A stretch of DNA of 64,000 nucleotides from Nipponacmea schrenckii (lineage: Eukaryota > Mollusca > Gastropoda > Lottiidae): the NCBI GenBank assembly GCA_030562195.1, contig CM060200.1, forward strand, positions 13,268,001-13,332,000. Reading direction: 5' to 3'. The translations under genes and the position numbers were made by a program. How positions within the stretch are numbered: the first letter of the stretch is position 1; every line of letters begins with the position of its first letter. Positions 26,722-38,900 of this stretch are shown here, piece after piece. The notes beneath the pieces are model-generated. The model saw nothing but the letters and a program-made list of their open reading frames with translations. It did no database searches and had not been told where the DNA came from.

Positions 26722-26820
26722 ATTTTACAGTAGGAATCATTCCGAACAATCAAGGAATCGCCACTGTAACGTTCTTCTTTGCTTCAAGTCCTAACATCAC
26801 AAAACACACCAAAGATCTAA
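26722..26820 (+). CDS. Tentative upstream receptor exon
   Basis: An open stretch bounded by a possible acceptor (ctaatgttgtag) and a strong donor (ctaa/gtaagt at 26821). It encodes DFTVGIIPNNQGIATVTFFF then ASSPNITKHTKDL. It leaves in phase 1, as the Ig exon at 32726 requires, and the join is open. There is no ATG in the frame, so it would be internal. No recognisable domain. The phase match alone is a one-in-three chance event. Confidence 0.3.
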
Positions 26821-27511
26821 GTAAGTGTTTCATAGAAGAGACTTTTTTTCAGATTGTGTCCGCGGGCAAGAAAACATTATTATCACTGTAGTTTACAAGG
26901 CTCTACAATTTATAGACATGTTCTGACCCTGGTAAAGAATTGATTTACTATTGTATGTGTTCAATAAATCTATAGAAAACAAAATATTAGTTAGACTAGC
27001 CCTGGAATTGCTAATTATTATCCCTTCACACTTTACATTATTGCTCGTTTTTGAGAATTTATTTATCTTAGTCTAATATTTGAATGACGATGTTTTTAGC
27101 AGGGATGCTGATGAAAAAATCTGCGTATTTAAATCTCTGCCATCGCTATGGACGCCTTTGATTTCAACCATCAAGCTAGGCATTGGCTATTTACCACGGG
27201 ATCAAGGTAGGTCGAAATTCATGTTTCTTATTTAATAAAGTGATGACGACCAGAAGTCCTGTCAGCTTTACGAGCTGTTTAGGTGGCATGTAAGGTCAAC
27301 TCATTCTGTCCAGGCTATTCACGCTTTACAACTATTTATCATCTCTTCTACAACACGTCTGGCGTGAATGCTGATGTCAACATAATGAGAAATTTATGGC
27401 ACCCTGGATAATTTGCAAATTAAAGATTATTCAAAGAAGTGACGTGACAATTTACATGAAATGTAAATAGAATGACTGGTTCTGGTTTACAGATGACGTG
27501 TGTACATTAAG

Positions 27512-27697
27512 CAGGCTCGTAACCAGCTCTATGTGCCAAGGGGGGCGACCACATTTGTAAGGGGGTTGGTATGTTGGTGTTTTCAACTTCAACTACGTTG
27601 CATAAACTTAAACCAGTGATTGTTGTTCCATAAAGCTCTATCTATATATTGTACCCCCCCCCCCTCCCTGCCTGCGCCCCCACTAGTTACGGGCCTG
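27512..27697. mobile_element. hAT-type MITE, 186 bp, with exact 8-bp target duplication
   Basis: Terminal inverted repeats CAGGCTCGTAACCAG and CTAGTTACGGGCCTG (13 of 15 match). The same 8 bases, acattaag, flank both sides (27504-27511 and 27698-27705). Eight-base duplications and CAGG-start termini are typical of hAT elements. The interior has no ORF and ends in a C run (27647-27660). Non-autonomous. Confidence 0.88.
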
Positions 27698-27705
27698 ACA
27701 TTAAG

Positions 27706-29629
27706 ACTTTGTTAGTTTCTCAAATCGACCATTTTCACCAACATCGTGAAGGAACATAGGCGTTTAATTCAGCCCCATGAAGGAGAGAAGGGTAGGTGGG
27801 TGGGTCACTGCCTACAGAAAATATCTACGAACATGAATTGCTTGCAAAAATTAATGCAATAGTAAAATAATTGTTTGTATTATTCGAGATATTGATAGTC
27901 ATAGTTTGGTGCTCCGGGGTTTCTTCTATTTGAATACTCCGTCCCTTTTATTTACTGGACAATCAGGTCTAACTTCGGTCCCGTTATTAAAGGTGTCTCA
28001 CGATACATGCTTATACATTATGGGATACAATAAACACCAAAATTTTATCTGAAAATTTGCAACGTGCATATTAATAATAAGCGGTAGAAGCTGTCTAGAA
28101 TTTATGCATTTAAATACTAATTGCCGGCATTATTTAGAAAAAACGTTACAACAGAAGTTCGAAATTAGCTTCGTTCTTGCTTTTAGCCAATATGAAAATG
28201 ATCTGTCAAAGATGTAACGTATACTGAATTGTATACTGAACATGATTTGTTTTTACTGTGTAAAATATCAACTTTGTTCATACCAATTCCAAAATATCCA
28301 CACTGACATTCTATTGGGCGAAATATTTCAACAACCAAATCGAAAATTACTTATCAACGACTGAGTTAAATTTCAACCTGATTAACATTGATTGGTGATA
28401 ATTGGTCTAATCAGTCGGCACATTCTGAGCTCAAGAATCACGGTTTGTTCGGAATTATTGGTATGCAACTGAACAAAAATGAACCATTTTGTGCAATAAA
28501 AATTTTGATTTTGAATCCTAGATTTGTATGAATTATTCTGCATGTGTTTATTTTTTCTTTCACAAAATACCAAAGATAGATACTTTTCAATTAATGATAT
28601 ATTGGGCACAATGTTATATTTTGCAGATAAGATGTGTGAAAGATGGTATTTGCAAGACTTTTGTCATAAAGTCGCGACTAACCAGACGATTCAGAGATAG
28701 AGCTTGGACTCTAATTGGTCATAGTTACTGTTGTCCAGATGGGAATGAAGGTTGAAGTTTGTTGGTTTCACCTTATCGCCTCTCATTTTTGCACATCTCA
28801 GAAAATATAATGACACACAAATTTCAGATTGACTCCATTTGCTCTTTGAATTATGTATGATTTTTTCCTTCCTGTTCTATGATAAAAGTAGTCGGGATTG
28901 ATATGGGGAAAAGGAGACCATTGCTCTACAGGTTAATTAATCGGTGTGCGTTGTGCAAAAAAGAATGCACAAGATCATTAAGTTAAACAAATTGGGCTTT
29001 ACTTGTGTCTCGGATGTTAAATACAGATGGACAAGTTTATAAGTTATGGAACTATGTGAGTTGTCGGGCTTAAATTTTCAACAGAGTTGGTTGTAACCTT
29101 ACATTAGAGTAGAATGACAGTATATAAACATTTTTCAGCAATAGTCATAATGACAGGGAAACCAGCTAATGATCGTGGGTTATTGATTTCAGTCTATTTG
29201 TAACTGATTTATAGTCCATTGGTCAACTTTCACCGCCTTAATTACTAACATGGCGTCTTTTACATCTCAATCTTATTTATAGACATCATTTTATAGTGTT
29301 TCATAACATTTAATCTCTTCGCCATTTGATAATGTCTTCTAACAATGTTGGCTGGAGTTTGTCAACTTTCATGTTAAATACGATGGTCTATCAAAAGTTC
29401 CTAGCCAAATTTAGCAATCTGAATTTTCCGAATTAACCATGAACCCTGAAAAAATGTCATTTCCATGCAAAGCTCAAAATTTGATACCAATCTGTTACGA
29501 TATTTATTAAATATTGCATGGGCCTACCACAATGCATTCCCTAACGCTCCTTTCAACAAATCAGAAATCGCACACACTGTGGTAACTGAAGTGAATGTGT
29601 CCCACAAACCAAGAGATTGGTTGGGCCAC
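27706..29629. other. Non-coding, nothing recognised
   Basis: Possible receptor 5' intron. Two minor ORFs near 28382-28755 have no recognisable content. Confidence 0.35.
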
Positions 29630-30410
29630 TTAATAATAATAATAATGTGTATATTAATAAAGCGCTAAACTCCAAACAGAAGGTGTGCTAATGGCGCGAC
29701 CAAAAAAGAGGTATAAAAACTAATAAGAGTTAAATAAAACAGTTTTCACTTTGTTCTTGAACATTCTGTGTGTTGGAAAGGATTTAAGACTTTCTGAGGA
29801 CATAAGGGGATTATTCCAAACGTTGGTTGCAGCCAATGAAAAGGCACAGAAACCATACGTTTTCATGTTATTAGGCACTTCTAGCAGTTTTTGTCGCTAG
29901 ATCTCAGATTTCTTGCAGGCACTTTCTTTGCAATATGACCAGTCAAGTATTCCGGAGCCATGTTTGAGGTACATTGAGTCACATTGATAAGTTAAAGAAG
30001 CAATTTTATAATTGATCCGGTTCGATACTGGCAACCAATGGAGCTTCTTCAAAATTGGTGTACTATGGGCGTATTTTGGCGATTTTGTTACTGTGCTGGC
30101 TGCAGTATTTTGGATTGATTGTAGTCTTGATTAACTGTCGGATGCTTCCAATGTTTCTGATGTGATAATAGCATTTCCTACTGACGTCATTCACATGCTT
30201 CTCCATGCTTAATGTGGAATCTAGTATCACACCCAGATTTTTGACACTGTCTTGGAATGACATAATTTGCAGATGATCTGCTTGTAGCTTTTTGATACGC
30301 GACGAGGGTTCAAGAGCATACATTCTGTTTTAGAATCATTAAGTTTCAGCATATTTTGTGTCATCCATGATTTAATGTCCTCGAAGATAGCTGCATATTA
30401 TTAAAATTAA
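29630..30410 (-). mobile_element. 5'-truncated LINE (CR1/L2/Jockey-like), 3' end
   Basis: On the minus strand it encodes the C-terminal end of a non-LTR reverse transcriptase. It reads QADHLQIMSFQDSVKNLGVI, LDSTLSMEKHVNDVSRKCYYH, IRNIGSIRQLI in one frame; then, after a deletion and frameshift, LKKLHWLPVSNRINYKIASL and further down FSLAATNVWNN, ESLKSF, KTVLFN. V.NLGV.LD..L....HV and LHWLPV..RI.YKI are family hallmarks. It ends in a (TTA/AAT)n tail at 29630-29645. Dead. Confidence 0.85.
30063..30323 (-). pseudogene. LINE reverse transcriptase fragment
   Basis: The open part of the LINE above: 86 codons ending at a stop created after the deletion. It carries VKNLGVILDSTLSMEKHV, the RT thumb-side motif of CR1/L2/Jockey-type elements. 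Catalytic FADD is absent because the element is truncated upstream. Confidence 0.8.
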
Positions 30411-31185
30411 CAGGTTCACTTAAGCGAGAAAAAGATTTTAAAAGGAAATACCTTTGTTCGTAGCGGGATCTCAGAATACAGTAGAGCCCATGTTAAAAAA
30501 GCTGCAAGGTAGTTTCAGCAATTCTTTACCACTCCCAGTCTTCTTTGCCGAAATCAGAGCAACCAAAAAATAAAATTTAATTTGATTTCATTTTGAAATT
30601 TATTGAATCAATCTCCATAGAGAGCATTCCTGCACCTTCGTCTTCTCTTTTCATCTTGAATGATACAGGGCTGCTTTACTATTGTGCCGTTTTCAAAATT
30701 GTTGGTTTAATTTTGTTCTGATTTGCAAGGCTTCATGGGCAAGTTGCTACAAAAGATTTTGTTTTACAGGGTTTTTATAAAGCTTTGGTAAAATGATACA
30801 TCTGATACCCCTGGATATCTTTTATTTTCCCTTTGATAAAAAAAAAGAGAAAGAAATGTCCTGGGACGATGCTAAGAAATTGAATTAAAGTGATCTGAAG
30901 CATTTTGGAATTATTCTTAAAACAGCATAACCTCCCTTTTACCATTGAAAATGATAAATAAATGTATGGCTCATGGTTCATTGTGGTCTGAGGTATATTT
31001 TGTAATTATCTCCCATGAAATACATTCTACTCACTACATTAGAAAAAGTTCAACGATGTAAAACGAAGGCATGATTAAGGAATGATTGACATGGTCTAAT
31101 TTTATAAAAATAAAGTAGGCCTCCTAGAGTGTGTGGTTTTTTCAAAAAATATAAGCGATTTTCATGAGCGTACTGTTTTGACGAA

Positions 31186-31254
31186 ATGATACATTTTTTA
31201 ATACTGCTTCTATCATCAAAATCATCTGCTGTAATTCGTAACGTAGAAGAGTAG
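31186..31254 (+). CDS. Candidate signal-peptide ORF b (nearest to the Ig exon)
   Basis: Reads MIHFLILLLSSKSSAVIRN then EE and stop: a good secretion signal with a likely cleavage after SSA. Context is gaaATGa (G at -3). A GT within ATTC/gtaacg would leave in phase 1 and join directly to the Ig exon at 32726. Against it, the 3' end overlaps a dispersed SINE-like tail (31240-31290) and the donor is weak. Confidence 0.25.
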   Translation: MIHFLILLLSSKSSAVIRNVEE

Positions 31255-31290
31255 GACATAAAACCCCATTCACTTCATTTCATTTTGTAA
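31240..31290 (+). mobile_element. SINE-like repeat D, 3' tail fragment
   Basis: gaagagtaggacataaaacc followed by ccattcacttcatttcattt is the tail pattern of repeat D without its body. It overlaps the end of candidate signal ORF b. Confidence 0.5.
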
Positions 31291-32725
31291 TCCATAGATA
31301 GGGCTAATATTTCTTGACTATAAGGTCAACACCTTTAACTGGAACAAGAACTATCAAAAGGGTCTCCAGTTATCAACACCAAAAGTGTAACAAGTACGCG
31401 ATTTTCATATTGGTGTTATATGGTCTATTACACACTCGATAATATACCCCCTTAGATTTTAATCAAAGCAATATAAAGTTACTTTATACAATAGAATTCG
31501 ACTATTTCTAAAAAAAATTATAATTGTTATGTTTAAACTTGCTTTAGCTAATTTTAAACTTAAATATTGTGTAAAAATGTTTCTGATTTATTGGGTAAGA
31601 TTTTGCATGTTTATTCTATAATTTTAATATGAAGGATTATTTCAAAGGATAGGCTTTGATATTAAGAATTTGCTGTATTTTGTAGATTCTTAAAGTGTTA
31701 TTCTTCACCCGAATTCGACCATGTATTAGTTTTTTCTTCACGGTATTCACCCCAGCAAGTAAGTATATGTTTAGACTACTGATAATAATAAAACATTACT
31801 CTTGTGTTTTTAAAAGTTAATTAGGTTAAGTTTCCAACACTCAAAACATTGGTCATTGATAATCCATTTTTCCTGCTTATGACGTCATAGCCAACTGCCC
31901 GTATATGACTTACAGGCTCTCGCTTTTTGAATATTGCAGAAGTTTTTCCACTATTCCCAATCCAGTGGTTTTCAAGAAGATGATTTAGAAGTTTGTAGGG
32001 AGTATTGAAGCACTTTGTAATCCAGCATAATGTATTTAGACAATTATTACTTATAGGAAAACGTTGGACAGTCGTTTGACCAATCATACCTTAGTCTCAG
32101 AAACGGGAATTTGTTTAGCTGAGCAGTAGTAGTTTTAACAGCTCACAGTCGAAATTTGAGCTATCAAATCCATGTTTGTCTATAAATATCTGTGTTTGAA
32201 AGTTAAAGTGACGAATCCTCTTTTCTTGAGACTCATCAATATCTATAAGCGATTCATAGTTAAGGGTATTTTTGAAAGAATAATGCGATTATGCATTTCT
32301 AGTTCTTCTGAAGACTGGTACATATACATGTATAATCAAGACCCAAATCAACCTACGAAAATGACAAATGGCCATTAATTCGTTCTATTCAGTCAGTCTA
32401 TTTTCTCTTAAAGATTGTAGTGCAAAACCAGGGATAACTTATGAAATATTTGAGATTTATATGGATAGAAAAAAAGGTTCAACCCCACCCCTACCACAAT
32501 CAGAGCTAATCTGATAAAACTGTCGGTTTACGTAGGTTAACCTTCCAGACTCTCGTCTATGATTTGCGGACTTTCTTCTTGATAATTTGATAATTGTGCT
32601 GAACAGTTGATACCACTGACAAGGTCAATTTCTGAATTTGCTGAGCAAATTAGCAACCGATTTAGGACAACAACAAGTGTCTTTTTTTAAAAGTCTAAAT
32701 GCATTTTAATGGTAATTTTGTTTAG

Positions 32726-32906
32726 CAGAGATAGAGCCATCTGGTGATTTGGTCAAATATGTCGGAGAATCGTTCAGTTTGACATGTTCAGCCATCTCAT
32801 TGAACACAACACCTACAACCTTCCTTAGAAATGGTCAGGCTGTTTCTAACATACAGAGAGTGGACAGCAGTACCATCAAATTGGACATAAAAAATGCTAC
32901 ACGGAG
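32726..32906 (+). CDS. Receptor exon: Ig-like domain (3' part damaged)
   Basis: The acceptor is tttag before 32726 and the exon enters in phase 1. It reads T/E-I-E-P-S-G-D-L-V-K-Y-V-G-E-S-F-S-L-T-C, a typical Ig B-strand region, then a C-strand-like FLRNGQAV and LDIKNATRS, which should lead into the F-strand Cys. Instead the frame fails after about 32906. In another frame GIFW is still visible, as if bases were lost or added in homopolymers. In gp130 the first domain is also Ig-like. No exon end can be placed; the next exon expects a phase-1 donor, which probably lies in the damaged stretch. Confidence 0.75.
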
Positions 32907-35900
32907 TTTTTGGGATTTTCTGGTTAAAAATTTTTATAATTTATGTTTTAGGGCTTTAAAAAAAAGAACCCCGGATTCTTTTTATAAAAAAAAAGGGGGG
33001 TTTGGTTTATGAAAAAATTTTCTTTTGGCTTTTTGTAAAGTAAATTTTTGATAATAAAAATTTACAAAAAAAAATTACCATTTTCTGTGTTTGGTCTAAC
33101 TTTAGTTCCCCGGGACAAGATTTGAAACATTCTATGGACAATATGTATTTTAGAGCATTTATGTGTTGTGATATGTGTTTTTGTGTAAAATTTGATGGTT
33201 TAAAACTTGGGACATCTTATCTAACTATATCGTGGATGATAAAACTTACCTTAAGTAAATGGTTATTTTTCTCTCAAAAGAATGACAAATATATATATCG
33301 GAATACTATTTTAAAATAAAGGGAAAACTTGTTGGAGTTTTAAGTCTTTAGCTGCATCTGATATGGCAGAGGTAGACGGACAACGCGACCCATGCAGTGT
33401 GCATGACACTGATTTTGACTTAACGGCAAATTTCCAGCTGTCGGGGGGGATATTGAAAGAGCATATTTTATAGCTCACGGAGCATCTTTTTATAAAATAG
33501 ACGCTTTTACTGTTTTGTTAGATCCATTGGAAGCACCAGTATTTATGACTTGTATTAATTACAATGGTAAATCTATGAATTGCTCCTTTAAACTGACTCG
33601 CGATCCAGATGAAATGCTTTTCGAACATGTAAATATATCGTACTCAATAGGGTATGTTTTATAACTTTCTTATTTGTTTTTGTGGGATCTTATCATTTGT
33701 GCTTTATTGGATGTTCTTTGACGAATGTCCAATCCAAATTTGCTAGATATTGCCAAAGTACATTTAAAGGGTTTTGGATATTGCTATGGGCACGTTAATC
33801 AATCTTCAGTGTTTCTTAGATATGCCAGATCTAAAAAACAATATCGGACTCTATTAGGAAATGACATGAAATGAATGGAGTGTTATGTCCAACTTTTCTG
33901 CAGCCATGCAATAAACTATGCATTTAATCGGGAAGTGGGTAAAACGGGTATTAAGTAGATGTGACTATGTATTATCTAAATGTTGGTAAAAAATTGCATA
34001 TCAGGTTTTTAAATAGTGCCCCTGATTTTCTCGTATGTGCTATAATATGTAAGCCTAATTTTCATTTACAGAAATGCCAATGTACTATACGTACCTAGAG
34101 ATCAGATAACAATAATCAACAGAACCATTAATTGTGAATGGAAGAGTGATGACACAAATATAGGAAACATGTTCAGCAATAAACTGAAACATAATGTAAA
34201 GATGACATTGTACAGTCGAAAAGATACAATTACAACTGATTATACAATAGATCCTTATATTTACGGTAAGTAATATTGTACAGTCGAATAGATACAATAA
34301 CAACTTATTATACAATAGATCCTTATATTAACGGTAAATGATATTGTACAGTCGAATAGATACAATAACAAGTGATTATAAAGTAGATTCTTATATTAAC
34401 GGTAAGTAATATTGTACAATTGAATAGATGCAATAACAACTTACAATAAATTCTTATATCTACGGTAAGTAATATTGTACAGTCGAATAGATATAGAATA
34501 ACAGCTTATTATACAATAGATACTCATATTTACAAGTTATATTGTACAGTCGAAAAGATACAATAACAACGTATTAAACCATATATCCTTATATTAACTG
34601 TCAGTAATATTCTACAATTGAAAAGATACAACAACAACTGAGTATACAATAGATTCTTATATTAACGGTAAGTAATATTGAATAATTGAATAAATACAAC
34701 AAAAACTGTTTATACAATAGATCCTTATATTAACGCTAAGTAATAGTATACAACCCACGAGATACAATAACCATTGATAATACAATAGATCCCTATATTA
34801 ACGGTAAGTTATATTGTACAGTCGAATAGATACAATAACAACTGATTATACAATAGATCCTTATATTAACGGTAAGTAATATTGTACAGTCGAATAGATA
34901 CAACAACAAATGATTATACAATAAATCCTTATATTTACTGTAAGTAATATTGTACAGTCAAATAGATACAATAACAACTGATTATGCAATAGATCTTTAT
35001 GCTTATAGTAAGCCATTAGACTCGTAGAATGTATATTTTTATCGAAGAGGATAACTGTCTATATATTTTATAATCCATTTAAAAACCATTTCAGAGTAAT
35101 ATCCTGTGAATAATCGACATCTTGTAAAGTGTTTGTAAAACTTATTCACCTATAAGGCGTTGATTGGTTAAAACTTGTATAATATGAAAAGAAAGAAACA
35201 GCTTAATTTTACCAAAAAATAAGATATATTTTGACATTTATCTTTCCTAGATTATACAAATTAGGGCCTATCCATCTTCATTCTTCCATGAAACTTCTTT
35301 TTCCCATTTCAGTGAAACCAGAACCCGTGAAGAAACTAGATGTGATTTTCAACACCAGCAGAACACATTTTACATCTATAGTTAAATGGTCTCCACCACT
35401 AAACCAAGATGCTTGTCAAACAGGAAATCTTGTGTACAATATCAGCATTGTTCGTAATGATATGATTACGTTAAGTAACAAGGTAAAAATAGTGTCTCCT
35501 TTCTCGCAAATTACTTTAATACTATTTCTACTGAAAATTGATTTGGGTCCAGCGATTGAGAAACTGATGGAAACTGAAAACAACTGCGAGTCTTCAGACG
35601 TCAGCGTGCTCAGGTTTTAGATACAAATTCGCCCATTCTACGCTTTAATTCGGAAAATTTCTACAAAATAATATTTCGAGAAGGACTTGCTGACTGAATA
35701 TTAACCTGCAACTTGCTCAGTCTTACAAAGAGGGTAGGTCAAAAAGTTGTTTAGTATGATAGATACTTTTACGTAAACTGCTATCATCTGCTGGTTTACT
35801 GAAAGAAGTAAGACAGAATCATGCTGATGTTTCAATTCTAAACCAACATTGACATTATTTGACATTCTTGACTACATAGGCGTACGGAAGGTTTTGAAAC

Positions 35901-38900
35901 TGGGGGTGCGGGAGAGATTTGTGCTCGAATCACGGAATCTGCCGAATTCTACTGAACGCGGACCCGCGTCGGGCCAAGCCCGACTACGAAAAGCGCTGAA
36001 GGCGCGAGCCTGCTGCAGGGGGGGGGGGGGGGAGGTGGGAGGTCCTCCCCCAGAAAATTTCGAAAATCTACATTCAATCCGTTGTTGACTTCGGAGACAT
36101 AATTGGGGGTTGATTATTGGACGAGAGGGATGAGAAAAAAACATGAAATCTGTTGTGATACTGTTTTTGTGTTTTTTGTATGGATTACTCTAGTGGACAT
36201 CTATGATCTGAACAAATCTTACAATACAAAATTACCATTAAGTCGATGGCTAACTTTAAATTCTCTCGACAAGATTTGATAGACAAAAATATATACTAGT
36301 ATTACAGAGCATTTGATTGGTTAGATAATATGTGATCTACAACTTGTAGGGCGTAAGACTGATGTCAGATCATGATTGGGACGACTCTTAGAAACTATAT
36401 CGTGGATGATCAGAGAACTACACTTGAAAGAATGGTGTTTTTCTGAAGAAAGAATGACTGATGATATCATGATCGGAATACTATTTTATGCAAATGAAAT
36501 ACTATGAATGGAGTTTTAAGTCCCACTTAACTTCATCTGATATGGCAGAGGTAGACGGACAACGCGACCCATGCAGTGTGCAAGACACTGATTTTGACTT
36601 AACGGCAAATTTTCCGCTGTCGGGGGGGGGGGGGGTGGAAGAGCATATTTTATAGCTCATGTAGCATCTGTTTATTTATTGAAGGGTTACTAATTTGATA
36701 CTACATGAGAATATTCATCAAAACGTTTTCATATCCATTCAAATATCACCAGCCCACAAGGCTTCCACACGAATATCTCGATATTCGGGTATTTTGCTTC
36801 AATAGAATCTAGGGATTCGGGCACGAGTCGGTGGTTCCCGGCAATATAAAAGTGGGTATTTTTTTAAAAAAAAAAGAAGACTCGGGAACTTTCAGTGCCC
36901 GAATATGTCGAGAATTTTGCCCGAATATGATCAAGCCGATGGGGGAAATTAAGTGATTTCTCTATGGTGTCATGCACTACCAGTATCATATTTTTATTGA
37001 CTGTTTTTTTTTTTCAGATCGAGCCGGTCTGTTCTAAGCAAAATCTATCACTGTTAATAAAAGATTTGGCCCCCTACACACGATACATAGTAAAAATTAC
37101 ATGTAAACCGGTAAATGATGGTTATTGGAGTGAAAAAGCCCAGATACACATAACAACTCCTATTACAGGTACTTATACTAGCGGAAGTGCAAGCCTCTCG
37201 GAACTGGGGTACAATTAGGGTCAGTCTGATTAGTAGGGGTAACTTTCGGTATTGAGATTCTCAAAACGGTAGCGACGTTGGCGAAAACCTCCGAAAAGAG
37301 CTTGGTTTGCTGCATTCAGACTCGTCGACACTAGTGAATAGTTATTTGTTAGGGTTTCTTCATATAGAGCCGTACTGATTAGTTTAGGACTGATCAACTG
37401 TCATAAAACATTAAAATAAAATCTTAACATATGACGGCAAGCGATATTTTATTGCATCTTTAGCGCCAGAAAATGGACCCAAGATTTTAGAGAATTTTTA
37501 CACCACAGTAATAAACCCTGATGGTTCAAGAACAGTGGCTGTTTATTGGCAGGTACGTGATCTTTCCAGCTTTTGAACAGGTTGTTTTCGAAGACTTATT
37601 CTGGCATTTCGTGAGTTGAAAAATGCTGTAGATTAATAAGGTTTAACAGTTATTGAATTTGAAGTGGTTTGATATCTATTCTGTGCCACAGCGGACCTGT
37701 TTAATGGAAAATAAACCACACAAGGAACTGGAATATGGCAGTACTCCATAGGAAGTTTATGAAAAGGGGCTTTGCTTTATTACACTGTAAGGATAATTAC
37801 CAGGACAGCGGCATTAAAATGTCCCATCTGAACGAACGATTTTTAAAATGCCAGGCCCAGGGAGTGAATCCATCTGTACTGTTGAACCTGCTCCATTAAG
37901 TTGAGAAAATTGTTAAAATTATTTTAGGATTACAAGTTAGATGAACAAGGCGGTCCGATAAACAACTACATTATTAGAATACCAACATTGTATAAATCCC
38001 GATTGATACCAGGGAATGTACGATCTGTAACTCTGGACCTGCCTCCTAAAAAGCTAGCTGTTCATGTTCAAGCTACGACAAAGGCTGGATCTTCTCCTTA
38101 TTCAACATTAGTTATACCAGCTCAATATAATGGTGCACGTATGTAAAACCTTGATTAGTTATTTTATTTTGTATTCTGAAATGGCTTAATTGTCGATACT
38201 TTGCATCACAGAAATATAATAATAAGACGGAATAATTTTAAACGTTTCTTGTTAAACCGAATAGTTTGGACTGATATTAATTGTTTTAAACAAGCTATAC
38301 AGCACACTGCTTTGTTGCGCACCATGTCGATGCAGAGAAAGGCCTCACAACAAAAAGACTATACTTGTACTAAAACCCGATTATTTCAGCGGCGTTGGTA
38401 AGTACAGATGTTATTGTTGAAAAGTGGAATGGTACTAGTTATAAAATAACATGTGAGAGGTTGAGTAACCTACAATCAATTAAGATATATTACTGTCATG
38501 GTCGCCTGTCTTCATCAGTTCCTATTGTCCAATGTCTTGTAAGCAATATTTTTCATAAACTTTTTCTAAAATAGGGTTTCTTTTTTTTTGTCAGTGTCGT
38601 TCCATATTTCTATTAAGGATTTTTCAATAAACAGGACACGCGTTGCCACAATATATTTCTGTAATTTACATATCTCGGTTGATTTTACCATCCTATTTTG
38701 CGTTTAATATTTTGTGCAGCAATTATGGATGTACTATTATTTTTCTAAACATCTGATACATCTTATCAATATTAAATACTATATAACGTATAGTGCCACC
38801 TACTAAGTTGAGTAAGCAAACAAATTACATTTAGTTATTTTGTGTGCGTATTTACTTTCAGACTGCTTTAAGAACACCAATTTTGAGTTACAATGTTAAC

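Noticed and set aside
33364..33521. Open reading MAEVDGQRDPCSV... running toward the D2 exon
   Set aside because: The same sequence occurs at 36545 in an intron and matches the reverse of a SINE-like family. Joining it to the exon needs a change in the G run.
35849..36144. Overlapping 79- and 90-codon ORFs on opposite strands
   Set aside because: Both are caused by a GC-rich repeat lacking stop codons; no domain.
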